NCBI GenBank assembly: GCA_035266845.1
Contig: DATFMP010000033.1
Coordinates: 1-64,000, forward strand
Reading direction: 5' to 3'
Source of the DNA: DATFMP01 sp035266845
GTDB lineage: Bacteria > SAR324 > JACQKK01
Length of the DNA stretch: 64,000 nt
Shown here: positions 8,787 to 16,434 of the stretch, in pieces
Numbering within the stretch: position 1 is the stretch's first letter
Layout of the letters: each line of letters begins with the position of its first letter
The notes under the pieces: generated by a model
What the model was told of the DNA's origin: nothing
The model's database searches: none
What the model saw: only the letters and a program-made list of their open reading frames with translations
Translations under genes and position numbers: made by a program

Positions 8787-9284
8787 ATGGCTGAAGGCGA
8801 AGGCGGCGGCTTGGGCCGCCTGATCAAGATCATCTTCATACTGGTGCTGCTCGCCCTGTTGGCGGCCGGCGGCTTCGCGGCCTATCTCTTCCTCAGCACC
8901 GGCAAGGACAAGGCTGCCGGGGGCGTGGCCGCGACTCGCGATGAGGGTGGCTCAATCAAAAATCCGCACTACCTGGAGTTGGGCGACTTCGTCGTCAACC
9001 TATCCGATGGTCGGCGCTACCTGAAGACCAACCTGCAGTTGCTCATCAGCGACGAGAAAGCCATGGCCTACCTGCAGGTGCGGCTGGCCGAGGTGAAGGA
9101 TCTGGTCATCTCGGAACTGCAGACCTGGGACTCCGAACAGTTGCGCGACCCGCGCAACCGCGAGTTGCTAAAGAACCGGTTGCTGACGAAGATCGAATCG
9201 CTCCTGCCCAGCGCCAAGGAAGGAGGCTGGGAGGATCCCAAACCGATCAAGAAGGTGCTGATAACGGAGTTCTATCTCCAATAG
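8787..9284 (+). CDS. fliL: Flagellar basal-body-associated protein FliL
   Basis: A 165-residue single-pass membrane protein. One helix lies near residues 10-32, followed by a periplasmic FliL domain with YLELGDFVVNL, RRYLKTNLQL and a C-terminal KVLITEFYLQ, all typical. FliL rings surround the stator and support torque under load. I chose ATG 8787 because GGAGAGGAGG lies directly in front of it. An upstream in-frame ATG at 8745 has only a weak ribosome-binding site and would add 14 poorly conserved residues. It sits between the motB pair and fliN; fliM, which often stands here, is missing. Confidence 0.92.
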   Translation: MAEGEGGGLGRLIKIIFILVLLALLAAGGFAAYLFLSTGKDKAAGGVAATRDEGGSIKNPHYLELGDFVVNLSDGRRYLKTNLQLLISDEKAMAYLQVRLAEVKDLVISELQTWDSEQLRDPRNRELLKNRLLTKIESLLPSAKEGGWEDPKPIKKVLITEFYLQ

Positions 9285-9393
9285 GCGATTGCATTGATTT
9301 TGCATGGAAATTGCCTATGGCCCGCGCAGAAGGCAACGCGCGCGGGCACCGGGAGCGCGCGCTGCGCCCCCTCCCGCGACCATTAGAGGTGCC

Positions 9394-9822
9394 ATGGCTG
9401 ACGATCTGGATTTCGAATCGTTCGACAAGCTGGACGACCTCGACTGGGGCGATCTGGAGAAGGACGTCAAGGAAGGCGCCAAGGAGGGTGGGCCCGGCGC
9501 GGCGCCCGCGCCGGCACGCGCCGCCGGCAATGAGGCCACCATCAGCGCGGGTGGCGCCCACATCGATATCAACTACCTGCTGGACGTGGGGCTGCAGATA
9601 TCGGTGGAGGTGGGCCGCCGCCTGTACTACATCAGCGATATCCTCTCCTGGGACCCGGGCAGCATCATCGAGCTGGACCGCGTCATCGGCGAGCCGCTGA
9701 ACCTCCTGATCAACGGGAAGCCCGTGGCCAAAGGCGAGGTGGTCGTCGCAAACGACAAGTTCGCGCTGCGGATCACGGAAATTCTCGATCCTCACGATCG
9801 CATGCTCATGCTCCAGAGCTGA
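9394..9822 (+). CDS. fliN: Flagellar motor switch protein FliN
   Basis: A 142-residue cytoplasmic protein. An acidic N-terminal third (residues 1-50) is followed by the SpoA fold: YLLDVGLQISVEVG, PGSIIELDRVIGEPLNLLINGK and GEVVVANDKFALRITEI. FliN forms the lower C-ring that binds CheY-P and the export ATPase complex. An in-frame upstream start at 9304 would prepend 30 Arg-rich residues without family support. ATG 9394 with an AGAGG ribosome-binding site is preferred. The downstream fliO begins 10 bases later. Confidence 0.93.
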   Translation: MADDLDFESFDKLDDLDWGDLEKDVKEGAKEGGPGAAPAPARAAGNEATISAGGAHIDINYLLDVGLQISVEVGRRLYYISDILSWDPGSIIELDRVIGEPLNLLINGKPVAKGEVVVANDKFALRITEILDPHDRMLMLQS

Positions 9823-9831
9823 CAGGTCTCC

Positions 9832-10827
9832 ATGAAGCGCTTTGCCACCCTGCTCGTGCTGCTGTTCGCCGCCGCCCTGGTGCTGGATGCGCCCGGGGCC
9901 CAAGCCCAGCGCTTTCCTCGCGAACTGGAGAACGTGAAGGTGTTCGGCAAGGGCGAGACGATCAAGTTCGTGTTTTCCCAGGCCTACGAGGGTACGCCGA
10001 TCGCGGATTTCCGGCCGGGCTCCTTCTCGCTGGACTTCAGCAGCACGGGCAGCTCCAAGCCGGTGCGGACGCTGCGGCCCGTGGAGGAGAGCATGTACAA
10101 GGAGATCAAGGTGGTGGAGAACCGATACTCCACCACGGTGACCTTCCGGCTCCGGGATCCCAAGCTCAACCTGCGGGACAAGCTGGCCTTCACGCCGGAC
10201 AAGAACGTGCTCACGGTGGCCGTGAACGCACCCGCGCCCAAACGGGTGACCTCGCCCGAGGGCCAGGCGACCGAGGAGCTGCTCCGCGAGATGGAAACGC
10301 GCATCGCGGGCAATGGCGACGCCACGGCCGCCACGCCGGCCAAGGCCGCGCCGGGCAGCGCGCTGACGCTGGGCGATCTGGGAGGCAATCAGTTCTTCTA
10401 TTCGCTGCTGACCATGGTGATCGCGCTGGTGATCATCGTGGGCGGGCTCTACGGAGTGCTGTTCCTCTACAACCGATTCCTGGCCAAGCGCCTGCGGCGC
10501 TTCACCGGCTCGCACGCGGTGCGGCAGGTGGCGTCGTTTCACATCGGGCCGCGGCAGCGTATCGTGGTGCTGGAGATCAACGACGAGATCATCGCCTGCG
10601 GGGTGACCCCCTCCCAGATCACCTACCTGACGCATCTGGGCGGCAAGGGCCCTATTGGGCGCAAATCGGGCACCGGCGAAGGCGGATTGCCGGGCACGGA
10701 GCCCGACCCTGGCATCAAAGCTCTGGCGGCATTGTCGCCCGACGTTCCGCCTGCACCAACGGATCCGGTGCATCAGTTCGCGGAAGTGCTCAAACAGAAA
10801 GTGCGGTCCCTCAAACGCATCAACTAG
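9832..10827 (+). CDS. fliO: FliO-type flagellar export protein with large periplasmic domain
   Basis: A 331-residue protein, much longer than the roughly 120-residue enteric FliO. A signal peptide ending AQAQ is followed by a periplasmic beta-rich domain (about residues 27-135) that resembles AMIN domains. A linker rich in Ala and Thr follows. A membrane helix (about 185-208, FFYSLLTMVIALVIIVGG) is followed by the FliO core with SFHIGPRQRIVVLEI. FliO helps assemble the FliP ring of the flagellar export gate. Placement directly before fliP and fliQ supports the call. The extra domain could bind peptidoglycan, which is inference. Confidence 0.85.
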   Translation: MKRFATLLVLLFAAALVLDAPGAQAQRFPRELENVKVFGKGETIKFVFSQAYEGTPIADFRPGSFSLDFSSTGSSKPVRTLRPVEESMYKEIKVVENRYSTTVTFRLRDPKLNLRDKLAFTPDKNVLTVAVNAPAPKRVTSPEGQATEELLREMETRIAGNGDATAATPAKAAPGSALTLGDLGGNQFFYSLLTMVIALVIIVGGLYGVLFLYNRFLAKRLRRFTGSHAVRQVASFHIGPRQRIVVLEINDEIIACGVTPSQITYLTHLGGKGPIGRKSGTGEGGLPGTEPDPGIKALAALSPDVPPAPTDPVHQFAEVLKQKVRSLKRIN

Positions 10828-10831
10828 GTCA

Positions 10832-11593
10832 ATGAGCACTCGCCTCCTGCGGAAGACCGGCTGGATGCTGGTGCTTCTGCTCCCGCTGACCCTCCAGGCA
10901 CACGCCCAGACTCCGATCCCGGGCGTGAACATCTCCATTGGGCGCGCCAATAGCCCACAGGAGGTGGCCACCTCGCTGCAGATCCTGATCATCCTCACGG
11001 TGCTGACGCTGGCACCGGCGATCTTGATCATGACCACGTCGTTCACGCGCATCATCATCGTGTTGGCGTTTCTGCGGCAGGCCCTGGGCACCAACCAGTC
11101 GCCGCCCACCCAGGTGCTGGTGGGCCTCGCGCTGTTCCTCACGTTCTTCGTGATGCAGCCGGTCTGGTCGGACATCAACACCAACGCGGTCAAGCCCTAC
11201 CTGGACAATCGGCTCAACCAGACCCAGGCGTTGGAGCGGGCCTCCGTGCCGCTGAAGGACTTCATGCAGAAGTTCGTGCGGGAGAAGGACCTGGCGCTGT
11301 TCATGAACATCGCCAAGGTGCCGCGTCCCCGCACGATCCAGGACGTACCCATCTATGTGCTCATTCCGGCGTTCATCACCAGCGAGCTGAAGACCGCTTT
11401 CGAGATCGGCTTTCTGCTCTACATTCCTTTTTTGGTGGTGGACCTTGTGGTATCTTCGGTGTTGATGGCGATGGGGATGATGATGCTGCCGCCGATCATG
11501 ATTTCCCTGCCCCTCAAGCTGATGTTGTTCGTCCTGGTGGATGGCTGGAACCTCATCATTGGCTCTCTGGTGCAAAGCTTCTACGTGCGATAA
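10832..11593 (+). CDS. fliP: Flagellar export gate protein FliP
   Basis: A 253-residue membrane protein. A cleavable signal peptide (LPLTLQAHAQ) is followed by the FliP signature ILIMTTSFTRIIIVLAFLRQALG. Later comes the second hydrophobic block with DLVVSSVLMAMGMMMLPP and the C-terminal ISLPLKLMLFVLVDGW, both highly conserved. FliP pentamers with FliQ and FliR form the flagellar type III export gate. The start at 10832 lies 4 bases after the fliO stop. Upstream in-frame starts lie inside fliO and are not credible. fliQ follows 9 bases later. Confidence 0.96.
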   Translation: MSTRLLRKTGWMLVLLLPLTLQAHAQTPIPGVNISIGRANSPQEVATSLQILIILTVLTLAPAILIMTTSFTRIIIVLAFLRQALGTNQSPPTQVLVGLALFLTFFVMQPVWSDINTNAVKPYLDNRLNQTQALERASVPLKDFMQKFVREKDLALFMNIAKVPRPRTIQDVPIYVLIPAFITSELKTAFEIGFLLYIPFLVVDLVVSSVLMAMGMMMLPPIMISLPLKLMLFVLVDGWNLIIGSLVQSFYVR

Positions 11594-11602
11594 GGCACTG
11601 CC

Positions 11603-11872
11603 ATGACACCGGAATTCGTCATCACTGTGGGCCGCGAGGCCATGACCACCGCGTTCTTCGTCGCGGCGCCTCCGCTGATTGCCGCGCTGGTGGTGGGCTT
11701 GGTCGTCTCCATCTTCCAGGCCGTCACGCAGATCCAGGAAATGACGCTGGCCATCATCCCCAAGATGGTGGCCGTGTTGATCGCGCTGATGATCTCATTT
11801 CCGTGGCTGCTCGAGGTGATGACCACCTACACCACCAACGTCTTCAAGCTCGTTCCGACGGTCGTGCGCTGA
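11603..11872 (+). CDS. fliQ: Flagellar export gate protein FliQ
   Basis: An 89-residue protein with two membrane helices and the FliQ hallmark VSIFQAVTQIQEMTLAIIPKM. Four FliQ subunits wrap the FliP/FliR core of the export gate. It is the last flagellar gene here. fliR and flhB, which often follow, are absent, so the remaining export genes must lie elsewhere. A hairpin lies just after the stop. Confidence 0.96.
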   Translation: MTPEFVITVGREAMTTAFFVAAPPLIAALVVGLVVSIFQAVTQIQEMTLAIIPKMVAVLIALMISFPWLLEVMTTYTTNVFKLVPTVVR

Positions 11873-11873
11873 G

Positions 11874-11899
11874 TCCGACGGCTGCGCGCAGCCGACGGA
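11874..11899 (+). repeat. Inverted repeat after fliQ
   Basis: TCCG and GGCTGC pair with GCAGCC and CGGA in a compact GC-rich hairpin overlapping the end of fliQ. No T-run follows, so it is at most a weak or factor-assisted terminator between the flagellar and cell-wall gene groups. Confidence 0.4.
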
Positions 11900-11973
11900 G
11901 CGCATCGTACCTGGAACCCCTGTACCCGATCGCCCCGGGAGCCCTGCCGGGCCCCTTCTGACGAGGAATCCTC

Positions 11974-13140
11974 GTGTCCGACCCCTTGCAGCACGAGCCC
12001 ATGGCCGAGCCCACGCCGTCGCCGGCGCCCATGACGCCGTTGGCACCCGAGACGCCGGTCGGGAGTTGGAGCGACAACCTGGATCTGCTCAAGTCGCTGT
12101 TTCTGGCGTTGGTCTTCACGGCCTTGTTTTACGAGGTGTTCCCCATGCCCTTCATGGACGAAGGGCGCCTCAAGTCCATGCTCAGCAACGACAACTGGGT
12201 GACCCCGGTTATCCTGGGCATGACCGTGTGGTCGCTGATCCTGATCGCGTTCAAGGCGGTTCACTTCCGGGCTGAACGCCGCGTGTGGCAGGCGCTGCGG
12301 CACCCCAGCGTGGAGCCGCTGCTCAGCCACACCATCTATGCGCGCGACGTGGATAAGGTGGCGCTGGCCCTGCGCGATGCGCTGCGGGGGCTGCGCATCA
12401 AGCACTTCGCCACGTCGCTGGTGTATCGCCGCGTGATGCGCGTGCTGGCCTTTGTGCGCAATGCCACCAAGAAGGACGGGCTGGACGCGCTGCTGGACTA
12501 CCAGGCGGACATTGACCTGCAGAAGATGGAAAGCAGCTACACGGTGCTGCAGGTGTTCATCTGGGCCATCCCCATCCTGGGCTTCATCGGCACCGTGCTG
12601 GGCATCGGCTACTCCGTGAACGAGTTCTCGCAATTCATCCAGACGGCCACCGGTGGCGGGGAGTTCACGGGGCAGATGCGCGCGGCCCTGGGCGGCGTCA
12701 CCAGCGGCCTGGCCGTGGCCTTCAACACCACCTACATCGGTCTGGTGTTCGTGATGCCCGTGATGCTGCTCACCTCGCTCCTGCACAAGAGCGAGGAGGA
12801 GTTCCTGCTGAACATCGAGGAATATTGCCTGCAGGAGCTGCTGCCGCACATCCACGTCAAGCCGGGCGAGGAGGTGCTGGCCGAGGGCTACGAGGACCAC
12901 CTGCACCGCATCATGCGGCTCTCCGAGACCTGGCTGGGGCAGTTCGAGCCCCTCGTGCAGCGGCTCTCCCGGCAGGCCGAGATGATGAGCCACCAGCTTA
13001 CGGGCATCCAGCCGCTGGTGAAAGAGTTCACCGATCGTCTCCTGCTCCGCGGCCGCGGCACTCCGTCCGAGCCGCTTGCCCAGGGCGGCGGCGCGGCCGA
13101 GCCCCCCGATCGCGACGAGGATCCGCCCCGCACGACCTGA
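11974..13140 (+). CDS. MotA/TolQ/ExbB-type proton-channel protein
   Basis: A 388-residue inner-membrane protein starting at GTG. The Pro-rich N-terminus is followed by membrane helices near residues 37-55, 75-92, 195-215 and 245-270. The second pair contains IPILGFIGTVLGIGYSV and GLAVAFNTTYIGLVFVMP, the conserved channel segments of ExbB/TolQ/MotA proteins. A long C-terminal cytoplasmic tail (about 115 residues) is helical and then Pro-rich. It is followed by two ExbD-like proteins, a TPR protein, a PrsW-type protease and murein-synthesis genes. It probably forms the pentameric A-ring of an ion-driven envelope machine. Energising something linked to peptidoglycan is inferred from the neighbours. 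It is not clearly TolQ or ExbB, as no tonB, tolB or pal is near. Confidence 0.8.
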   Translation: MSDPLQHEPMAEPTPSPAPMTPLAPETPVGSWSDNLDLLKSLFLALVFTALFYEVFPMPFMDEGRLKSMLSNDNWVTPVILGMTVWSLILIAFKAVHFRAERRVWQALRHPSVEPLLSHTIYARDVDKVALALRDALRGLRIKHFATSLVYRRVMRVLAFVRNATKKDGLDALLDYQADIDLQKMESSYTVLQVFIWAIPILGFIGTVLGIGYSVNEFSQFIQTATGGGEFTGQMRAALGGVTSGLAVAFNTTYIGLVFVMPVMLLTSLLHKSEEEFLLNIEEYCLQELLPHIHVKPGEEVLAEGYEDHLHRIMRLSETWLGQFEPLVQRLSRQAEMMSHQLTGIQPLVKEFTDRLLLRGRGTPSEPLAQGGGAAEPPDRDEDPPRTT

Positions 13141-13165
13141 GTCGTAAGCCGGGGCAGGGGCCATC

Positions 13166-13777
13166 ATGCGCAACCGCACACCCATTTCCATTTTTCCATT
13201 CCTGAGCGTGCTGCTGAGCACGTTGGGGGTATTGTCGTTCCTCGCCGTGACGTTCGTGATGTTCACCCGAACCTCCGCCAAGGCGCCCCGGCCTGAGCAG
13301 CCGGTGGAGGTGCAGTGGGTCGGTGCCCCGCCCCACGTGCGCCCGATCCTGGTGGAGTGCCGGCAGGATGCCGTGGTGGTACACAGCGGGCCGGGTGGCA
13401 AGACCCGCCGCTTCGACCTCGCCTCGCTGCAGCGCGAGCAGGATCTGGTGCGCGGAATGGTGCAGGAGGCATACGGGGAACTGGGCCCCGTGCCCAGCCG
13501 CACCCAGCTCTGGTTCTACATGAAGAGCGCCATCCAGAACGAGCGGCGGCTGGTGGGCTCCTTCACGCGGGCCATGCACGATGTGGAGATCGACGACCTA
13601 TCCGGCCAGAGCAAGCGCGAGCAGGTGGAGCGCTATCCGATCCTGCTGGTGTACCCGGACGGTATCACCACTTACGATGTGGCCTCGTACCTGGTCGAGA
13701 CCACAACGCGCCTCTCCGTGGGGCTGGAGCCCATGCTGAAGGGCTGGAAGCTGCCCTACCAGAAGGAGGCGTCGTGA
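13166..13777 (+). CDS. ExbD-like single-pass protein without the membrane aspartate
   Basis: A 203-residue protein with one N-terminal helix (about residues 9-33) and a periplasmic domain. Around the helix start the sequence is ISIFPFLSVLLSTLG. Aligned with ExbD/TolR (I-N-V-T-P-F-I-D-V-M-L), Ser14 stands where the proton-carrying aspartate belongs. The periplasmic part (FDLASLQREQDLVRG, RYPILLVYPDGITTYDVASYLV) has the strand order of an ExbD/TolR-type domain, though I do not recognise a named family. It lies 25 bases after the ExbB-like gene and 6 bases before a second ExbD-like gene that keeps the aspartate. This mirrors the motB pair upstream. Family membership is inferred from helix pattern and context. 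Confidence 0.7.
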   Translation: MRNRTPISIFPFLSVLLSTLGVLSFLAVTFVMFTRTSAKAPRPEQPVEVQWVGAPPHVRPILVECRQDAVVVHSGPGGKTRRFDLASLQREQDLVRGMVQEAYGELGPVPSRTQLWFYMKSAIQNERRLVGSFTRAMHDVEIDDLSGQSKREQVERYPILLVYPDGITTYDVASYLVETTTRLSVGLEPMLKGWKLPYQKEAS

Positions 13778-13783
13778 GCCGCC

Positions 13784-14431
13784 ATGCGCCGACGCGTTGA
13801 GCCGACCCAGCCGTTGAATCTGGATTCCCTCGTGGACATCGTGTCCAACAACGTGGGCATCCTGATCATTCTCGCCGCCTTCATGGCTCTGTTCGCGCTG
13901 ATCAACCCGCGCACTCAGGCCCCCAGCAGCGGCCAGCCCAAGGAAGCAGCGCCCAAGAAGATCCTGGTGCCCTGGTCTCACCCCACCAACAAGCACCAGA
14001 TCTTCTTCATCGTCGAGCACGACCGCATCCAGTACTTCGACATGCGCGAGTTTTTCGTGAGCCTCGCGCAGCGGGACCCGGACGTGCGGCCCACGCCGCT
14101 CACGGTGGAGCAAAAGGGGCTGCGCATCCGCTTCTTCCCGGTGACCAATCAGGTGTACTGCCTGCGCTTCGAGCCCAAGCCCGGGCAGGGAGAGAACTGG
14201 CTACAGGCCCAGCGGCCGGGGTCGGCGTGGCAGCGGGTGCTGCACCGCTATCCGGCGGAGCGCTACGTCTATTTCTTCTGGGTCACCGGTGATAGCTTTG
14301 AACTGTTCCGCCAGCTTCGCAAGGACCTCTGGGATCAGCAGTACGAAGTAGGCTGGAAGCCCACCGCTAAAGACCAGCCCCTGGAGGTCTGCAATGGCTT
14401 CGAAGGCTCCACCACGTTCGAGCCCCAATAG
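13784..14431 (+). CDS. ExbD/TolR-like single-pass protein with membrane aspartate
   Basis: A 215-residue protein. The N-terminal helix reads LNLDSLVDIVSNNVGILIILAAFM and carries Asp18 at the position of the conserved ExbD/TolR/MotB ion-binding aspartate. The rest (from about residue 45) is periplasmic and contains HQIFFIVEHDRIQYFDMREFF. It does not match a family I can name. It is translated right after the aspartate-less partner and should sit with it inside the ring of the ExbB-like protein. It precedes the TPR gene by 36 bases. A GGAGG site lies about 20 bases before the ATG, within the end of the previous gene. Confidence 0.72.
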   Translation: MRRRVEPTQPLNLDSLVDIVSNNVGILIILAAFMALFALINPRTQAPSSGQPKEAAPKKILVPWSHPTNKHQIFFIVEHDRIQYFDMREFFVSLAQRDPDVRPTPLTVEQKGLRIRFFPVTNQVYCLRFEPKPGQGENWLQAQRPGSAWQRVLHRYPAERYVYFFWVTGDSFELFRQLRKDLWDQQYEVGWKPTAKDQPLEVCNGFEGSTTFEPQ

Positions 14432-14467
14432 GCGCCCCAGGGCGCGCGTCTACGGAACGCTGCAGCG

Positions 14468-15736
14468 ATGAGCGAACACGATCCGCGCAACACGCCCCGG
14501 CCGGACGATTCCGATCCGACGCCGCGCGATCCCGCCGAGATCGCGGTGCGCCGGGAGCTGAGCCGCCACGCCCTGCTGCACTATCAGCGCGGCAACCGCT
14601 TCTACGACAGCGCCGCGTGGGACCGCGCCCTGCACGAATGGCGCAGCGCCTCGCGCATGTGGGCGCTGGCGCGGGTAACCGGGCGCCTGGTGGCGCGGCG
14701 CCTGATGCACCTGCGGGCGGCCCTGGCGCTGCTGCTCACGGTGGCTGTGGTCTATGCGGCCGTCTTCACGTTCTTTCCGCGCGCTCCGTTCGAGCTGTTC
14801 CTGCTCAGCGGCGGGGGCACCTTCGACACCCGCTCCTGGTGGGAGCGCTTTCTGGACAACGGCCGTCCTCAGCCGGGCGATACGCACAAGATGGGCATGC
14901 GGGAGTGGTGGGAGCACTTCCGGCGTAGCCTGGAGGGCGGAGATGGCGGGCAGGTGGCGGGTCGCGGCGAGGGCCGCCCGGGTATCGATAGACACTGGGA
15001 GGAACTGCTGCGCCGCTACGGGCGCTGGGGGCCGTTCTTCAACTACGAGCTGGACTACAACGTCATCGCTGGCTACGGGCTCAGCCGCATGGGCGACTAC
15101 AGCCGCGCCGTGGACGTGTTCCAGCGGGGCATCGAGCATACCAGCGAGCCCGCCAAGCTGGCCGACCTGTACCAGGGCTTGGCCAATGCGCACTACTACC
15201 AGGGCTATCGGCTGCAGCCGGATGGGCTTGCCAAATACGACCTGTACTATGTGCGCAAGTCCACCGAAGCCTACGAGAAGTCCGTGCACTACCAGCCGCG
15301 CCCGGTCTCCTACGGCAACCTGGGCTGGATGTATTTCCTGCTGGGAGACTACGCGCGCTCGGAACGGTACAGCCGGCGGGCGCTGCAGATGGATGCGAGC
15401 CTGGAATACGTGCGGCTGAACCTGGGCCTGACCTACCTGATGCAGAACCAGATCTACGATGCCTTCGACGTCTACCGCAGTGTGATCCGCCGCAATCCGT
15501 CCAGCGACGTGTTCGCGGGAGGCATCAACGACCTGCGCGAGGTGGTGCGGGATCACCCGGGCCGCAAGCCCTATGCCTACCTGATGATCGGCATGCTGGC
15601 GCTCAAGGAGGGCGACTACACCCAGGCCCGCGATGCGCTCTCCCGTTTCAACGCCAGCCCGCTCGTGAGCCAGACGTGGCGCGATCTGGCGCGGCGGCTG
15701 CTGCGGGATATGGACGCCTCGGAGGTGGAACGGTGA
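14468..15736 (+). CDS. Membrane-anchored TPR-repeat protein
   Basis: A 422-residue protein with a charged cytoplasmic N-terminus (1-75), one membrane helix (about 79-99) and a periplasmic part. The periplasmic part contains several tetratricopeptide-type helical pairs between about residues 190 and 410: GYGLSRMGDYSRAVDVFQRG, LADLYQGLANAHYYQGYRL, YGNLGWMYFLLGDYARSERY and LMIGMLALKEGDYTQARDAL. TPR proteins are docking scaffolds. Its stop overlaps the PrsW-type gene start as GTGA, and it follows the ExbB/ExbD-like genes. It may link the channel complex to a periplasmic partner, which is inference. The N-terminal cytoplasmic YQRGNRFYDSAAWDRAL may be a further TPR unit. Confidence 0.8.
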   Translation: MSEHDPRNTPRPDDSDPTPRDPAEIAVRRELSRHALLHYQRGNRFYDSAAWDRALHEWRSASRMWALARVTGRLVARRLMHLRAALALLLTVAVVYAAVFTFFPRAPFELFLLSGGGTFDTRSWWERFLDNGRPQPGDTHKMGMREWWEHFRRSLEGGDGGQVAGRGEGRPGIDRHWEELLRRYGRWGPFFNYELDYNVIAGYGLSRMGDYSRAVDVFQRGIEHTSEPAKLADLYQGLANAHYYQGYRLQPDGLAKYDLYYVRKSTEAYEKSVHYQPRPVSYGNLGWMYFLLGDYARSERYSRRALQMDASLEYVRLNLGLTYLMQNQIYDAFDVYRSVIRRNPSSDVFAGGINDLREVVRDHPGRKPYAYLMIGMLALKEGDYTQARDALSRFNASPLVSQTWRDLARRLLRDMDASEVER

Positions 15737-16434
15737 ACCTGGAGCTGATCACCATCGCGATCAGTCCGGCCGTGGCCCTGGTGTGGTTCTTCTATGCGCG
15801 TCAAGCCTATCGGCCCGAGAGCAAGGGGCTCGTCACGGCCCTGTTCCTGCTGGGCTTCGTCGCCGGGATGATCGCCCTGGTGCTCAACCACCTGGTGGAG
15901 CGCTACACGAGCCTGTGGGCCGGTGCGCCCGACGTTTCGCATCGGCTGCTGTTCTGGGTGCTCGGCATCGGACTCAACGAGGAGTTCGCCAAGATGCTGA
16001 TGCTCCTGCTGGTGCTCTATCCCCGGCGGGACTTCAACACGCCCTACCAGGGTCTGCTGGGTGGGGCCACCGTGGCGCTGGGCTTCGCGGCGGTGGAGAA
16101 CCTGTTCTACCTGGAGCGCTACGGCACGGCCACGCTGCTGTTCCGCTCCGCGCTGACGGTGCCGGCCCACGCCTGCTTCACCGCCCCGCTGGGCGTGGCC
16201 ATGGCCTTCTCCCGCCGGGCGGAGAGTCTCGTGGGCAAGTACGCCTGGCTGCTGGTAGGGCTGGCGTTCGCCGTAGTGGCGCACGGCCTGTACGACATCT
16301 GGCTCTCGCTGGATTCTGTCTGGCTCAATCGCATCGCCTACCTGCACGTGTTACTGATCGGCCTGTTCGTGCTCTGGCTGATGCGGCTGCGCCGCGAGCC
16401 TCTGCCCGCCACGCCGCGGAGTCCGCTGCCATGA
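15733..16434 (+). CDS. prsW: PrsW-family intramembrane metalloprotease
   Basis: A 233-residue multi-pass membrane protein (about seven or eight helices). The active-site elements of the PrsW/CAAX-like (Abi) superfamily are visible: NEEFAK with paired glutamates, GFAAVENLFY with a second glutamate, and histidines in VPAHACFTAP and VVAHGLYD. In Bacillus PrsW starts the cleavage of an anti-sigma factor, but no anti-sigma gene is seen here. The start is GTG 15733, with GGAGGT 6 bases in front; it overlaps the upstream TPR stop. It overlaps murF by four bases (ATGA). Its substrate is unknown. Cleavage of one of the single-pass neighbours would be a testable idea. Confidence 0.85.
   Translation: MNLELITIAISPAVALVWFFYARQAYRPESKGLVTALFLLGFVAGMIALVLNHLVERYTSLWAGAPDVSHRLLFWVLGIGLNEEFAKMLMLLLVLYPRRDFNTPYQGLLGGATVALGFAAVENLFYLERYGTATLLFRSALTVPAHACFTAPLGVAMAFSRRAESLVGKYAWLLVGLAFAVVAHGLYDIWLSLDSVWLNRIAYLHVLLIGLFVLWLMRLRREPLPATPRSPLP

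Noticed and set aside
11974..14431. Zorya-type anti-phage system
   Set aside because: The channel protein lacks the very long coiled-coil tail of ZorA, the small proteins lack an OmpA domain, and no ZorC/D/E effector is near; the neighbours are cell-wall genes.
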